From: Alistipes senegalensis JC50 | GTDB lineage: Bacteria > Bacteroidota > Bacteroidia > Bacteroidales > Rikenellaceae | Assembly (NCBI RefSeq): GCF_025145645.1 | Contig: NZ_CP102252.1 | Span: forward strand, 3,100,001-3,164,000 | Length of the DNA stretch: 64,000 nucleotides | Direction: 5' to 3' | Shown here: piece by piece, positions 45,299 to 54,385 of the stretch | Layout: every line of letters starts with the position of its first letter | Position numbering within the stretch: the stretch's first letter is position 1 | Made by a program: the position numbers and the translations under genes | The notes under the pieces: model-generated | The model's database searches: none | What the model was told of the DNA's origin: nothing | The model's input: the letters and a program-made list of their open reading frames with translations, nothing else

Positions 45299-45552
45299 AA
45301 TAAAGTCGTTAAGAATGAGAGGATCGAATCGCCGGACATGGCATGCGCGTTGTCCCAATTCCGCCATTGCTGTCCGTCCTTGTTTTGTAACGAGAGGTTG
45401 AAAAGAGGGTCTTTCCCTTTCGACCACTTGCCGGAATAAATCCGGATGCTGAAAGTGCGTACATGGCCGCTGAAATCGAAAAAGGCGGTGTATTTTTCTT
45501 TGCCGTTGATCTCCAGCAGGAGCGCGGCGATAGCTGTTATCTGTTCGTTCAT
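45295..45552 (-). CDS. Small protein of unknown function
   Basis: This 85-residue protein starts MNEQITAIAALLLEINGKEKYTAFFDFSGHVRTFSIRIY and contains KDGQQWRNWDNAH with three TGG Trp codons in total. It ends at TGA 45297-45295, which overlaps the ATG of the next gene. Reading through would give an unnatural sequence, so this TGA looks like a real stop. The function is not known. Confidence 0.55.
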   Translation of the reverse strand: MNEQITAIAALLLEINGKEKYTAFFDFSGHVRTFSIRIYSGKWSKGKDPLFNLSLQNKDGQQWRNWDNAHAMSGDSILSFLTTLL

Positions 45553-45599
45553 GGTTTCGGGTGTTGTGGGGCGGGCGGATGCCCGCCCCGGGTTGAATG

Positions 45600-46604
45600 T
45601 TATTTGAGATAGGCGGCCAATGCGCTGCGCACCTCTTGTTCTCGGCGTTTGGAGAAAATCCACCCGGCGCACCGGGTGCCGTCGTGCGTAAGGTAGGCGC
45701 GAAACAGCCCGTTCAGATCGCGGAGCGTGTCGCGCAGGGGTTTCGTATCGCCGAATACGGCGATCGACTTCGCGGAGTATTCCACGATCTCGACACGTGC
45801 GTCGGCCACGGTTTCGGGGGCGGCGTTCTGCACGGGTGCAGGGTTCTCGATGCATACATTGTCGGAATTTCCGGCCACGACGGCGAAACGCTTGATAATG
45901 CCCTCTTTGTCGCGGCACGATTCCTTGCTGACCTGCCAGCCCGAATAACGGTGCGTGCCGAGGTAATAACCGTGCCCCATGCTGTACTTTTCACGGTGTT
46001 CGTACTCGGCATTACGCTCGGCCAAGTGTGCCGTGCCCTCGAACCGGACCGCGGCCTTGCGCATTTCGGGGAACAGATCGCGCGAGTGGGTCGAGAAGCC
46101 GAGAATCACCGTGCGCACGATGCGCGAGCCGAAATAGTCCGTATAGGGGTCGCATTCGCTTTCATGCTGTTCGCCGATGATGACGGCCACGGCATCGTCG
46201 GGAACGATCTGCCGCAGACGCTCCGCGCCGATGGTGCGTAACCGTTCCGCGTCTTCCGCCGCCGCACGTCGGGCGGTTTCCTGTTCGGCTTTGAGGGCGT
46301 CGGCACGGGTGCGGAGCGCCGCGACTTCGGCGGCATCCATAAATTCGGGGTGCTCGTCGTCGTAATAGTGCCCGATACCGAATTCGTCCCGCAAGGGGCG
46401 GATCAGATCCGCGGAGTGCTCCTCGGCGGTTTCGGGGTCGATCAATCGGTAATTGTAACCGGATTGTGTGTGTTCGATTCCGGCCACGACCATGCGCTGA
46501 CGCATGTTGTAAGGGCCGTCGAAAATGACGATCTGATTCTCCCGCACGCTCTGTACGTCGGTGTCGTAATTCTTTCCTGCGAATAACAATGTGACTTTTC
46601 CCAT
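45600..46604 (-). CDS. Conserved accessory protein of the conjugative element, function unknown
   Basis: This 334-residue protein starts MGKVTLLFAGKNYDTDVQSVRENQIVIFDGPYNMRQRMVVAG. A helical Glu/Ala-rich region lies at about 95-130 (ALRTRADALKAEQETARRAAAED), and a second part is HRYSGWQVSKESCRDKEGI. The 46604 start was chosen over longer ones because the upstream part is Cys/Phe-rich and unlike the rest. All Trp codons are TGG. Similar unnamed proteins occur in the variable end of Bacteroidetes elements, as I recall. Confidence 0.5.
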   Translation of the reverse strand: MGKVTLLFAGKNYDTDVQSVRENQIVIFDGPYNMRQRMVVAGIEHTQSGYNYRLIDPETAEEHSADLIRPLRDEFGIGHYYDDEHPEFMDAAEVAALRTRADALKAEQETARRAAAEDAERLRTIGAERLRQIVPDDAVAVIIGEQHESECDPYTDYFGSRIVRTVILGFSTHSRDLFPEMRKAAVRFEGTAHLAERNAEYEHREKYSMGHGYYLGTHRYSGWQVSKESCRDKEGIIKRFAVVAGNSDNVCIENPAPVQNAAPETVADARVEIVEYSAKSIAVFGDTKPLRDTLRDLNGLFRAYLTHDGTRCAGWIFSKRREQEVRSALAAYLK

Positions 46605-46623
46605 AGTTGTAAGGTGTTGAATG

Positions 46624-46899
46624 TTAGTAAAACAGCCGCAGAAGAAACCGCACGAGGACAACCACGGGGGAAAGGACGAGACACACGATGTCCCGACACC
46701 GCAACAAGAGCCACAACGAGAGGCAGAAACCCCAAAAACCGCCCGCACCGAGATAACCGCCCGCGAGAAATTTGAACGCCGCAAACGCGCCGAAAAGCAC
46801 AGCCGCGAAACCCGCCGAAGACCTCCAAAACCCGCAGATGCCGGTGGGAGCGGTGCCGCTCCGTTTCAAAATTTCCCGTATGTCTTTGTGCTGTTTCAT
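46624..46899 (-). CDS. Small membrane protein
   Basis: This 91-residue protein has several hydrophobic segments (FAAVLFGAFAAFKFLAGGYLGAGGFWGFCLSLWLLLR, then DIVCLVLSPVVVLVRFLLRLF). Four Trp codons are all TGG and the stop is TAA. It is the last gene of the element on this side, transcribed toward the 45600 gene. The function is unknown. Confidence 0.5.
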   Translation of the reverse strand: MKQHKDIREILKRSGTAPTGICGFWRSSAGFAAVLFGAFAAFKFLAGGYLGAGGFWGFCLSLWLLLRCRDIVCLVLSPVVVLVRFLLRLFY

Positions 46900-46929
46900 A
46901 ACTACGACCTTTTTTTTATGCCGTATGGG

Positions 46930-47129
46930 CCGCGTTTGCCTTGCTTCCGTTTCTGTGGGCTATATTTCAGAGGGGCGAAATACAAACAAGATTTCAGGAC
47001 AAAAAAATCAGCCGCAACTTATACATTGCGGCTGATTTTTTTGTCTGAACCCGAAGGGCCCCGATCTTGGTTGTTTTCCGACCTCCTGCCATAGCTTCGC
47101 CCACGGAAACGGAAGCAAGGCAAATGCGG
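46930..47129. repeat. Large inverted repeat around a bidirectional terminator
   Basis: The arms at 46930-46960 and 47099-47129 are 31 nt each with two differences. Inside them lies the terminator at 46998-47045. This structure separates the conjugative element from the PUL and may mark the element end. The gap 47046-47250 holds no other gene. Confidence 0.75.
46998..47045. terminator. Bidirectional terminator at the right side of the element
   Basis: A perfect 20-bp stem (46998-47017 with 47026-47045) has an 8-nt loop. The outer part of the stem is an A-run on one side and a T-run on the other, so it can terminate in both directions. Confidence 0.9.
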
Positions 47130-47252
47130 TGCATAACGTGCTAAACGGGGAGTAGGTAGTCTCGGAAACAGCACAAAGACATACGTGGAATTTTCAAATT
47201 ATTTATAATATAATTGATAGCCATTTTTATCAAGCCTCAAATTGAATCGGGA

Positions 47253-47285
47253 TTTGCGAATGTCGAAATATTTTCTCTAACTTTG
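47253..47285 (+). promoter_or_regulatory. Promoter of the FecI gene
   Basis: TTTG at 47253-47256, a 21-nt spacer and TAACTTTG at 47278-47285 match the Bacteroidetes consensus. Transcription would begin near 47292, so the coding start must lie downstream of the ATG-like codons at 47214. Confidence 0.8.
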
Positions 47286-47306
47286 TATTATAAAGAAAAA
47301 GGCCGC

Positions 47307-47873
47307 GTGGGTTCAAATCAAACCGACATACGATTTCTGGGCGACGATTTCAACCGTTATTACCAAAGGTGTGTCTTGTTTGCGAAATCTTATACTTATG
47401 ATTCTGCCCAGGCTGAATGTATGGCCGCTGAAGCCATGGCCGTTCTGTGGGAAAAGATGGCTGCCGGTGAACAGGTCGAGTTCGTGCTTCCGTTTTTGTT
47501 TTCGGTCATTCGCAACAAAGCGCTTCACTATTTGAGGCGCGAGAGCCTGAAATATCAGATACACGGAAGCATCGGATCGGATGCTTCCCGGGAAATACAG
47601 TTCCGGATCAATACGCTCGAAGCATGTGACCCGCATGCGCTTTATGCCGAGGATGTGCAAACCATTTTGCACAAATCACTGGATGTGCTGGGAAGGCAGA
47701 CCCGCCGGGTTTTCATGCTCAGCCGGTTCGAGGGAATGTCTAACCGGCAGATAGCCCAGGAACTCGGCATCAGCGAAAAGAGCGTGGAGTACCATGTTAC
47801 CAAGGCGCTGAAACAACTTCGCACCGACCTAAAGGACTACCTGCCGCTCATCTATCTTTTTCTGGGGATCTAA
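47307..47873 (+). CDS. ECF sigma factor, FecI-like
   Basis: This 188-residue sigma factor switches on the PUL. Region 2 is FNRYYQRCVLFAKSYTYDSAQAECMAAEAMAVLWEKM, then FLFSVIRNKALHYLRRE. Region 4 is GRQTRRVFMLSRFEGMSNRQIAQELGISEKSVEYHVTKALKQL, a helix-turn-helix. The GTG start at 47307 is preferred because the promoter starts transcription near 47292, excluding the longer frame from 47214, and because 188 residues fit the family. It works with the anti-sigma FecR at 48040, which senses TonB-dependent transport by the SusC protein. Confidence 0.9.
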   Translation: MGSNQTDIRFLGDDFNRYYQRCVLFAKSYTYDSAQAECMAAEAMAVLWEKMAAGEQVEFVLPFLFSVIRNKALHYLRRESLKYQIHGSIGSDASREIQFRINTLEACDPHALYAEDVQTILHKSLDVLGRQTRRVFMLSRFEGMSNRQIAQELGISEKSVEYHVTKALKQLRTDLKDYLPLIYLFLGI

Positions 47874-48039
47874 CCGCCTTTCAATACATACGTTTTCTGC
47901 GGGTTAACGTGCCTGCGGTGCATTTGCCGCAACTGTTGCCTATCTTTTTATTTCATCAATCGCCCGAAAAATATTATTTTTCGTTTAGGGTTTCCCAATT
48001 CTCGGGGAACTAATATATACATGCGCATATTTCATTTTT

Positions 48040-48978
48040 ATGAAAAAGAATTTTAATCTGATCGGAAAATACCTGCGGGGAGATGCCTCGTTGGCGGAAC
48101 GTATCCAAGTGATGAAATGGGCTGAAGGGAATGATACGCAGCGCGATGAATTCAATGCATTGCGGCGGATCTACGATGCCACACTACTCATGGATGATGA
48201 CATTGCAATGTCGAAGCGCCGGACAGGACTCCGCCGTTACTGGAAGTGGCTTGCAGCAGCGGCGGTCATTGCTTTCGTTGCGGGCATCTCTTATCTCCCG
48301 GAAAATTTCAGGGATGATCCGACGCCGCACTTGCAGTTCCGATCGCTCTCCGCGCCGATCGGTCAGCAAACCAAAACGGTGCTTTCCGACGGTACGGTCG
48401 TATGGCTCAACTCCGGATCGGAACTGGAAATTTGCGCGCAGGCCGAGGGCGAACGCCGGGTGAAACTCTGTGGCGAGGCCTATCTGGATGTCGCGCGCGA
48501 CATCGACCGTCCCTTTATCGTGGAAACATCGCACATGGAGGTCCGGGTTTTGGGTACCCGATTCAACGTCAATGCCTACGATGAAAAACAGTCTGTCGTG
48601 CTGGTGTCGGGTTCGGTGGATGTCACCGCTCTCGAACAGGGAGAGAGCAGCCGCATTCGACCCGAGGAGATGTTCACCTACGACGCCCGCACCGGGGAGC
48701 GGCAGATACGCTTGGTGGATACCAATAATTTCGTTTCCTGGACCGAAGGCTTCCTCCAGTTCAAAAGCGCGCCTCTGGAACAGGTATTTATGCAGTTGCA
48801 GCATTTTTATGGAGTTCGGATCAATTGCGATTCGCACCTGACGGAAGAGATTACGATCAGCGGCAAACTGGAACTCAGAACCGGACTCGAAAGCGCTCTG
48901 AACCATCTCAAACTGTTGGCTCCCATTTCCTATACGCGCTCCGGCGAACGGGAAATCGACATCACGATTCGACAATGA
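48040..48978 (+). CDS. FecR-family anti-sigma factor
   Basis: This 312-residue inner-membrane regulator has an N-terminal cytoplasmic part that binds the sigma factor. One transmembrane helix lies at about 70-86 (WLAAAAVIAFVAGISYL). The periplasmic FecR domain follows: SAPIGQQTKTVLSDGTVVWLNSGSELEI and FIVETSHMEVRVLGTRFNVNAYDE. The C-terminal STN-like domain with FLQFKSAPLEQVFMQLQHFYGVRINCD contacts the SusC N-terminal signalling domain. The pair precedes the SusC gene, the usual order for PULs controlled by sigma/anti-sigma. The 166 nt gap before it has no obvious promoter. Confidence 0.9.
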   Translation: MKKNFNLIGKYLRGDASLAERIQVMKWAEGNDTQRDEFNALRRIYDATLLMDDDIAMSKRRTGLRRYWKWLAAAAVIAFVAGISYLPENFRDDPTPHLQFRSLSAPIGQQTKTVLSDGTVVWLNSGSELEICAQAEGERRVKLCGEAYLDVARDIDRPFIVETSHMEVRVLGTRFNVNAYDEKQSVVLVSGSVDVTALEQGESSRIRPEEMFTYDARTGERQIRLVDTNNFVSWTEGFLQFKSAPLEQVFMQLQHFYGVRINCDSHLTEEITISGKLELRTGLESALNHLKLLAPISYTRSGEREIDITIRQ

Positions 48979-49106
48979 TACATGCGCATGATATTTACCG
49001 ACTTAAACTACTGCCTATGACGATACGAAAACCATCCTGAACTATTCGCGGGGACCGTTCCGTTTTTGCGAATTCCGATAGTGTTATATCTGAAAATCAA
49101 ACCTAT

Positions 49107-52100
49107 ATGAATCAAAATCTACGAACCCATGTTCTGAAAAAGGGATGTTTGCTGTGCCTGTCCTTCTGTTTGTGGGCAGGCGGCGCTCTTCTGGCTCAGA
49201 ATACGAGTATCTCTCTGCGTGTGAAAGACAAACCGCTGAAAGAGGTGCTCAAACAAATCGAAACGGACGAAGGTTATATTTTTCTGTACAAGGACAAGAC
49301 GATGGATCTTGAACGGAAAATAAGCCTCAATGTCCGTAACGCCTCGCTGGAAACAATACTTCGCCGAATCTTGGATGAGAAGACCGAATTCGGGATTTCC
49401 GAACGGCAGGTCGTCCTGTATACGCGGAAAGAGGCAGCGAAGACGCCTCCGGCCGATACGCCTTTCCGTAAGGTTACTGTTCGGGGAACGGTCAGGGATG
49501 CCGGCGGCAATGTGTTGATCGGTGTCTCCGTCGTCGAGAAGGGAACGACGAACGGAACCGCTACCGACGCCAATGGTCTCTACACCATCGACGTGAAGAG
49601 CGCCGAAGCTATTCTGACTTTCTCTTATCTGGGTTATAAGACCGTTGAGTCTTCCGTTTCGACCCGTACGCAGCTCGATGTTACGCTGGAAGAGGATGCC
49701 GCACGGCTCGACGATGTGGTTATCATCGGCTACGGCACGCAGACCAAGGCGTCGATTACCGGAGCTTTGGCAACGATCGATACCGAGGAACTGGTCAAGG
49801 CGCCCGTCGCAAGCATTACCAATGTATTGGCCGGTTCGGTTCCCGGCGTGGCGACCGTACAGACCTCCGGACAGCCGGGTAACGACGCCGCAACGATCTA
49901 TATCCGCGGTGTTGGTTCGCTGAACAGCAATTATGCGGCACCTCTGGTGTTGGTCGACGGTGTGGAACGCGAATTTTCGCAGATCGACCCGAATGAAATA
50001 GAGAATTTCTCGATTCTGAAAGACGCTGCCTCGACAGCGGTTTTCGGTGTTCGTGGTGCCAACGGCGTTATTCTCATCACGACCAAACGCGGACAGGAAG
50101 GTCGCCCCTCAATCTCCGTCAGTTCGATTACAGGTGTGCAGCAGCCGCTTTCCTATGTCCAGCAGACTGGCAGCTATGAGTATGCCCGTTTCTGGAATAT
50201 CAAACAACAGAACGACGGCGTGACTGACAAAACGCAGTATTTCAGCCGGGAGGCCATCGAGGCTTATCGTACCGGTTCCGATCCGATTATGTATCCGAAC
50301 GTCCGGTGGAAGGATAAGATGTTCAACAGTGTTTTTCTGCAAACGAAGAATAATATCAACATTTCGGGCGGCGGTCAGAACGTGCGTTATTTCGTTTCGC
50401 TCGGGTATCTCTATCAGAACGGCGTGTTGAAACAGACGAAATACCTCGATTACGACAATAATTACAGCTACAACCGCTATAATTACCGGGCGAATGTGGA
50501 TTTCGATCTGACGCGGACGACTGCCTTGAAAATCGGCATCGGCGGCAATGTGGGCAAGAGTCAGAATCCGCTGACGGTCGCCGATGGCAACGAATGGGTC
50601 TATGCAACGATCTGGGCCGTGCCGATGTCCAGTCCGGGCTTTGTCAACGGTAAAAGGACGTTGATCCCGGCAGGGTTCATTCCGTCTACGATCGAATTGC
50701 GCGACGGATACAGCACCTTTTTCGGCTACGGGTATGAGCAGATCTACCGTACCACGCTTAATTGTGATGCGGAGATCATACAAAATTTTGATTTTCTGAC
50801 TAAAGGTCTGTCGGTTTCGATCAAAGGCGCTTACGACAATCGTTTTAATCTAACGAAAAGCCGTACTGCCAATGGATGGCGGCAGGAATATCAGAGGGCT
50901 TATTATAAATCGTATCTTGAAGATCCGACCAAACCACAGACTGATCCGGATTACGATAAGACCATCGTTTACATTCCGGCCTCGGAGGCTGCACCCGATT
51001 ATAGCAAAGATCAACCGCTGAATTATTCGGAAAACGATTATGGGCGTGATCGGAACTGGTATATCGAAGCCAAAATCAATTATTCGCGTTCGTTCGGTGT
51101 GAGCGGCGACCACAAGGTGTCGGCCATGTTTCTCTACAATCAGTCGCGTGACTACTATCCTGTGGCGGGCGGCGGTACGTTTCAGTATATCCCGCGCAGT
51201 TATGTGGGGTATGTCGGCCGGGTGACCTACGGCTATCGGAACAAATACCTCGTCGATGTGAATATCGGGTACAACGGATCGGAGAATTTCGCGCCCGGGA
51301 AAACACGTTACGGAGCTTTTCCGTCGGCATCAGTAGGCTGGGTTTTGAGCGAAGAGGGATTTATGCGTCATCAAAATGCGATCAGCTATCTCAAATTCCG
51401 TGCATCCTGGGGACGTGTAGGTAACGATCTGAGTGGGGCGCGTTTTATGTATATGCCGAGCGTTTGGTCACAAAACGGCTCTTACAGCTTTGGAATTAAC
51501 AACCCGAACAGTTTGGAAGCTTACGGGGAAGGTACGTTGGGCAATACCGATGTAACATGGGAAACGGCCGACAAGCAGAACTACGGTATCGACGCAAACT
51601 TCTTCTCGGATCGGCTTTCCCTGAATTTCGATTATTTCTTTGAACACCGTACGGGCATTCTCCTGTCGCCTAACTCAACCCCTGGCATTATTGCGGCGGG
51701 TCTGCCCGCGCTGAATATCGGCGAAGTGGACAATCACGGTTACGAAATCGCCTTGGGGTGGAAGGAAACGACACGGCGCGGATTCAACTATTACGTCAAT
51801 GCCAACGTGTCGTTCGCCCGGAACAAGATTCTGTACATGGACGAGGTGAAGAGCCAGTTCGCTTATCAGCATCAGACCGGCGGTCCGACCGGACGCTATA
51901 CGGGACTTTACAAATTCGAAAGGCTGTATCAGAATAGCGACTTTACGGTTGATTCCAAAGGAAACATGGTTCTCGATTCTTCCTTGCCACAGCCTTATGT
52001 CGCTGTTGCACCCGGCGATGCCATGTATGCCGATCTGAATGGCGACGGGATTGTGGACAGTGACGATACGATGGTGACCGGCTACTCGACCCGACCCGAA

Positions 52101-52577
52101 TACGTTTTCGGTCTGAATGCCGGATTCAATTGGAAAGGGCTTAACTTCTCAATGCAGTGGACGGGAGCGACGCATGTCAACAAGATGATGGAGATCGAGT
52201 ACCGTATTCCCTATACGAATGCGGGTGGCCGCGGGTTACTCCAATATTTTTATGATGATTGCTGGACACCCGAGCATCAGACCGGAACGTTACCGCGTGC
52301 TGCTGAAAAATCGGAGGTTTGGAATTCTTCCGCTTCTACGCTTTGGCTACGCAATGCCCGCTATCTGCGTCTGAAAACATTGTCGGTCGGTTATACGTTC
52401 TCGAACAGCAAACGCCTCGCTTCGGTAGGAATCAAAAAACTGGGCATTTCGTTGACTGGATACAACCTGTTGACATTCACTCCACTTGATTTCATCGATC
52501 CGGAATCCCTGACTAACAATAATGGAGCTTATCCGCTGGTCAAAGTGTATAGTGTCGGTCTGAATGTCACCTTTTAA
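49107..52577 (+). CDS. SusC-like TonB-dependent transporter with signalling domain
   Basis: This 1156-residue outer-membrane transporter takes up oligosaccharides. The signal peptide ends near LLAQN (31). An STN domain (about 45-95: SLRVKDKPLKEVLKQIETDEGYIFLYK) talks to FecR. A carboxypeptidase-D-like domain (about 125-200) follows, then the TonB box and start of the plug (LDDVVIIGYGTQTKASITGAL) and the plug core with STAVFGVRGANGVILITTKRG. A long beta-barrel ends in Phe (VGLNVTF). It is coupled with the SusD at 52590. The presence of the STN domain fits FecI/FecR control. Confidence 0.95.
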   Translation: MNQNLRTHVLKKGCLLCLSFCLWAGGALLAQNTSISLRVKDKPLKEVLKQIETDEGYIFLYKDKTMDLERKISLNVRNASLETILRRILDEKTEFGISERQVVLYTRKEAAKTPPADTPFRKVTVRGTVRDAGGNVLIGVSVVEKGTTNGTATDANGLYTIDVKSAEAILTFSYLGYKTVESSVSTRTQLDVTLEEDAARLDDVVIIGYGTQTKASITGALATIDTEELVKAPVASITNVLAGSVPGVATVQTSGQPGNDAATIYIRGVGSLNSNYAAPLVLVDGVEREFSQIDPNEIENFSILKDAASTAVFGVRGANGVILITTKRGQEGRPSISVSSITGVQQPLSYVQQTGSYEYARFWNIKQQNDGVTDKTQYFSREAIEAYRTGSDPIMYPNVRWKDKMFNSVFLQTKNNINISGGGQNVRYFVSLGYLYQNGVLKQTKYLDYDNNYSYNRYNYRANVDFDLTRTTALKIGIGGNVGKSQNPLTVADGNEWVYATIWAVPMSSPGFVNGKRTLIPAGFIPSTIELRDGYSTFFGYGYEQIYRTTLNCDAEIIQNFDFLTKGLSVSIKGAYDNRFNLTKSRTANGWRQEYQRAYYKSYLEDPTKPQTDPDYDKTIVYIPASEAAPDYSKDQPLNYSENDYGRDRNWYIEAKINYSRSFGVSGDHKVSAMFLYNQSRDYYPVAGGGTFQYIPRSYVGYVGRVTYGYRNKYLVDVNIGYNGSENFAPGKTRYGAFPSASVGWVLSEEGFMRHQNAISYLKFRASWGRVGNDLSGARFMYMPSVWSQNGSYSFGINNPNSLEAYGEGTLGNTDVTWETADKQNYGIDANFFSDRLSLNFDYFFEHRTGILLSPNSTPGIIAAGLPALNIGEVDNHGYEIALGWKETTRRGFNYYVNANVSFARNKILYMDEVKSQFAYQHQTGGPTGRYTGLYKFERLYQNSDFTVDSKGNMVLDSSLPQPYVAVAPGDAMYADLNGDGIVDSDDTMVTGYSTRPEYVFGLNAGFNWKGLNFSMQWTGATHVNKMMEIEYRIPYTNAGGRGLLQYFYDDCWTPEHQTGTLPRAAEKSEVWNSSASTLWLRNARYLRLKTLSVGYTFSNSKRLASVGIKKLGISLTGYNLLTFTPLDFIDPESLTNNNGAYPLVKVYSVGLNVTF

Positions 52578-52589
52578 ATCTTTCTGATT

Positions 52590-54356
52590 ATGAAACAAAT
52601 CCACATATGGGCAGCGGTAGTCTGCCTGTTGTTAGCGTCGTGTTCGGATATCCGTTTCGGAGATGATTTTCTCGGCGACCATCCCGAAAGTTCGGGAGCT
52701 ACACTCGACGAAATGTTCAGTTCGGCGGTCAATGCAGACCGAGTCCTAACCAAAGCGTATACTTATTTGCCTTATGGTTTGCCGACAGGAGATCGTCCTT
52801 ATGACAAATTAGGGGTGAATATTCTTGAAGCTATTACGGATCTTCATTACAGTTTTCGCAACAATATGAGTGATGGTCCGGTCAACCTTTATTATAACGG
52901 TGCGTTGAGTTCCAATATCGGCACGAGCGATCTTCAAGGACGCGAAGCCTATCGCTTCGGTTCGGAACCGGAATACAACGCGATCCGTTATGCATGGATC
53001 TATATCGAGAATGCGGACCGGATTCCGGATATTACCTCCTCGGCCCGCAGGGAACGCGTGGCCGAGGCGAAGATGATCATTGCGCTTGCTTATGCCGAAA
53101 TGTTGCGTTATATGGGCGGCGTGCCATTGTTAAAACATTCGGTTGCGGCCAATGAAGAGATGCATTATCCGCGCAATACTTTCGCGGAAACGGTTGATTA
53201 TATCGTGCAGCTGCTCGATGAGGCGGCTCCAGCTTTGGAGTGGAAAGCATCTGATACGGATGCAGGCCGTATGACGAAGGCTGGGGCTATGGCTCTCAAG
53301 TTAAGGGTATTGTTGTTCGCCGCGTCCCCGACTTTCAATTCGGCGACGCCGTACCATGCCAAAGCCGATGCATATTCTTGTTACGGGAATTACGATCGGG
53401 AACGTTGGGGCAAGGCAGTTGAAGCGGGCAAGGCTTTTCTCGACGAGTTGGATAAAAACAGGCAATATGAATTGGTCCGACCCGTAACGGAGAAGCCTGA
53501 AGATCGTCGACAAGCATACCGATCCGGATATTTCGAACGCAGCAGTCCGGAAATTCTTATTTCGACCCGTCGGGGATATGACAATTCGATTCATGCGGAT
53601 TTTTATAAAGAGCGCGTACGCTCCGGCCCGACGCTCAATTACGTCAATATGTTCCCTTGGGCCGACGGTGCGGAGTTCCCGGAAGATTTCGACTGGGAGC
53701 GTCCTTCGAAACAACCGTTTTTCGCATTGGACGGCACGCCTACGAGAGACCCGCGCCTTTATGAAACCTGCGTCGTGCCGGGTGACACCTATTACGACGG
53801 GACATTGGCACCTTTGTATACCAACCATTTGAATTATGTCAGCCCCAGCAGCGGATTCTTTCAGATGAAATTCATTTTGAGAGATTTCAATGACCGCAAC
53901 GGTCAACCGGCACATTGGCCTTATTTGCGTCTGTCGGAAGTATTGCTGAGCTATGCCGAAGCGATCAACGAGTATGTCGGCATGCCCAATACAACGGCCT
54001 ATGATTGTGTCAATGAAGTTCGAGAACGTGTCGGATTGTCTGCGCTCCACGAGAAAATGGGGAAGGACGAGTTCCGGGAGGCTGTGCTGCGCGAACGGGC
54101 GCTCGAATTCGGGTTCGAGGAGGTTCGCTGGTTCGATCTCATCCGCTGGGGCCGCGAAGCGGATTTCCGTAAACAGCTCTATGGGCTGACATCGACCGGA
54201 AACAATTCTCAAAACCCTACGGCTTTCTCTTTCAAACCCTTTGTGTTGGATGACCGGACATGGAGAAACACCTGGGATACCAAATGGTATCTGGCACCTG
54301 TCCCTCTTACGGAGATAAACAAGGGATATGGCATGACCCAGAATCCGGGCTGGTAG
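52590..54356 (+). CDS. SusD/RagB-like glycan-binding lipoprotein
   Basis: This 588-residue surface lipoprotein forms the lid of the transporter at 49107. MKQIHIWAAVVCLLLASC is a lipoprotein signal (Cys18). Helical TPR-like repeats, RWGKAVEAGKAFLDELDK and a C-terminal region with WPYLRLSEVLLSYAEAINEY and NEVRERVGLSAL are typical for SusD. The gene begins 12 nt after the SusC gene. The ligand is not known from the sequence. Confidence 0.95.
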   Translation: MKQIHIWAAVVCLLLASCSDIRFGDDFLGDHPESSGATLDEMFSSAVNADRVLTKAYTYLPYGLPTGDRPYDKLGVNILEAITDLHYSFRNNMSDGPVNLYYNGALSSNIGTSDLQGREAYRFGSEPEYNAIRYAWIYIENADRIPDITSSARRERVAEAKMIIALAYAEMLRYMGGVPLLKHSVAANEEMHYPRNTFAETVDYIVQLLDEAAPALEWKASDTDAGRMTKAGAMALKLRVLLFAASPTFNSATPYHAKADAYSCYGNYDRERWGKAVEAGKAFLDELDKNRQYELVRPVTEKPEDRRQAYRSGYFERSSPEILISTRRGYDNSIHADFYKERVRSGPTLNYVNMFPWADGAEFPEDFDWERPSKQPFFALDGTPTRDPRLYETCVVPGDTYYDGTLAPLYTNHLNYVSPSSGFFQMKFILRDFNDRNGQPAHWPYLRLSEVLLSYAEAINEYVGMPNTTAYDCVNEVRERVGLSALHEKMGKDEFREAVLRERALEFGFEEVRWFDLIRWGREADFRKQLYGLTSTGNNSQNPTAFSFKPFVLDDRTWRNTWDTKWYLAPVPLTEINKGYGMTQNPGW

Positions 54357-54385
54357 CATGTGGGGTCTCTAAATAATTACAGAAT

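Larger units (their letters stand above)
16178..46899. mobile_element. Conjugative element (CTn-like), approximate limits
   Basis: The span runs from the excisionase-like HTH gene to the last small membrane protein. It contains the tra set A to N in standard Bacteroidetes order, a mob operon with oriT region, partition genes, HU and a defence cargo. No integrase, topoisomerase III, TraO/P/Q or lysozyme gene was found inside. The ends are not defined by a repeat I trust. Ten in-frame TGA codons lie in its genes, see the findings. Confidence 0.75.

Noticed and set aside
46460..46490. GTTCGATTC motif that looks like the T-arm of a tRNA
   Set aside because: It lies inside the coding gene at 45600-46604 and no acceptor or anticodon stem can be drawn around it.
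16079..47150. GTGCTACGAACGGG near 16079 and GTGCTAAACGGG near 47139 as attachment repeats of the conjugative element
   Set aside because: The match is short and contains a two-base gap, which is not enough for an attachment site.
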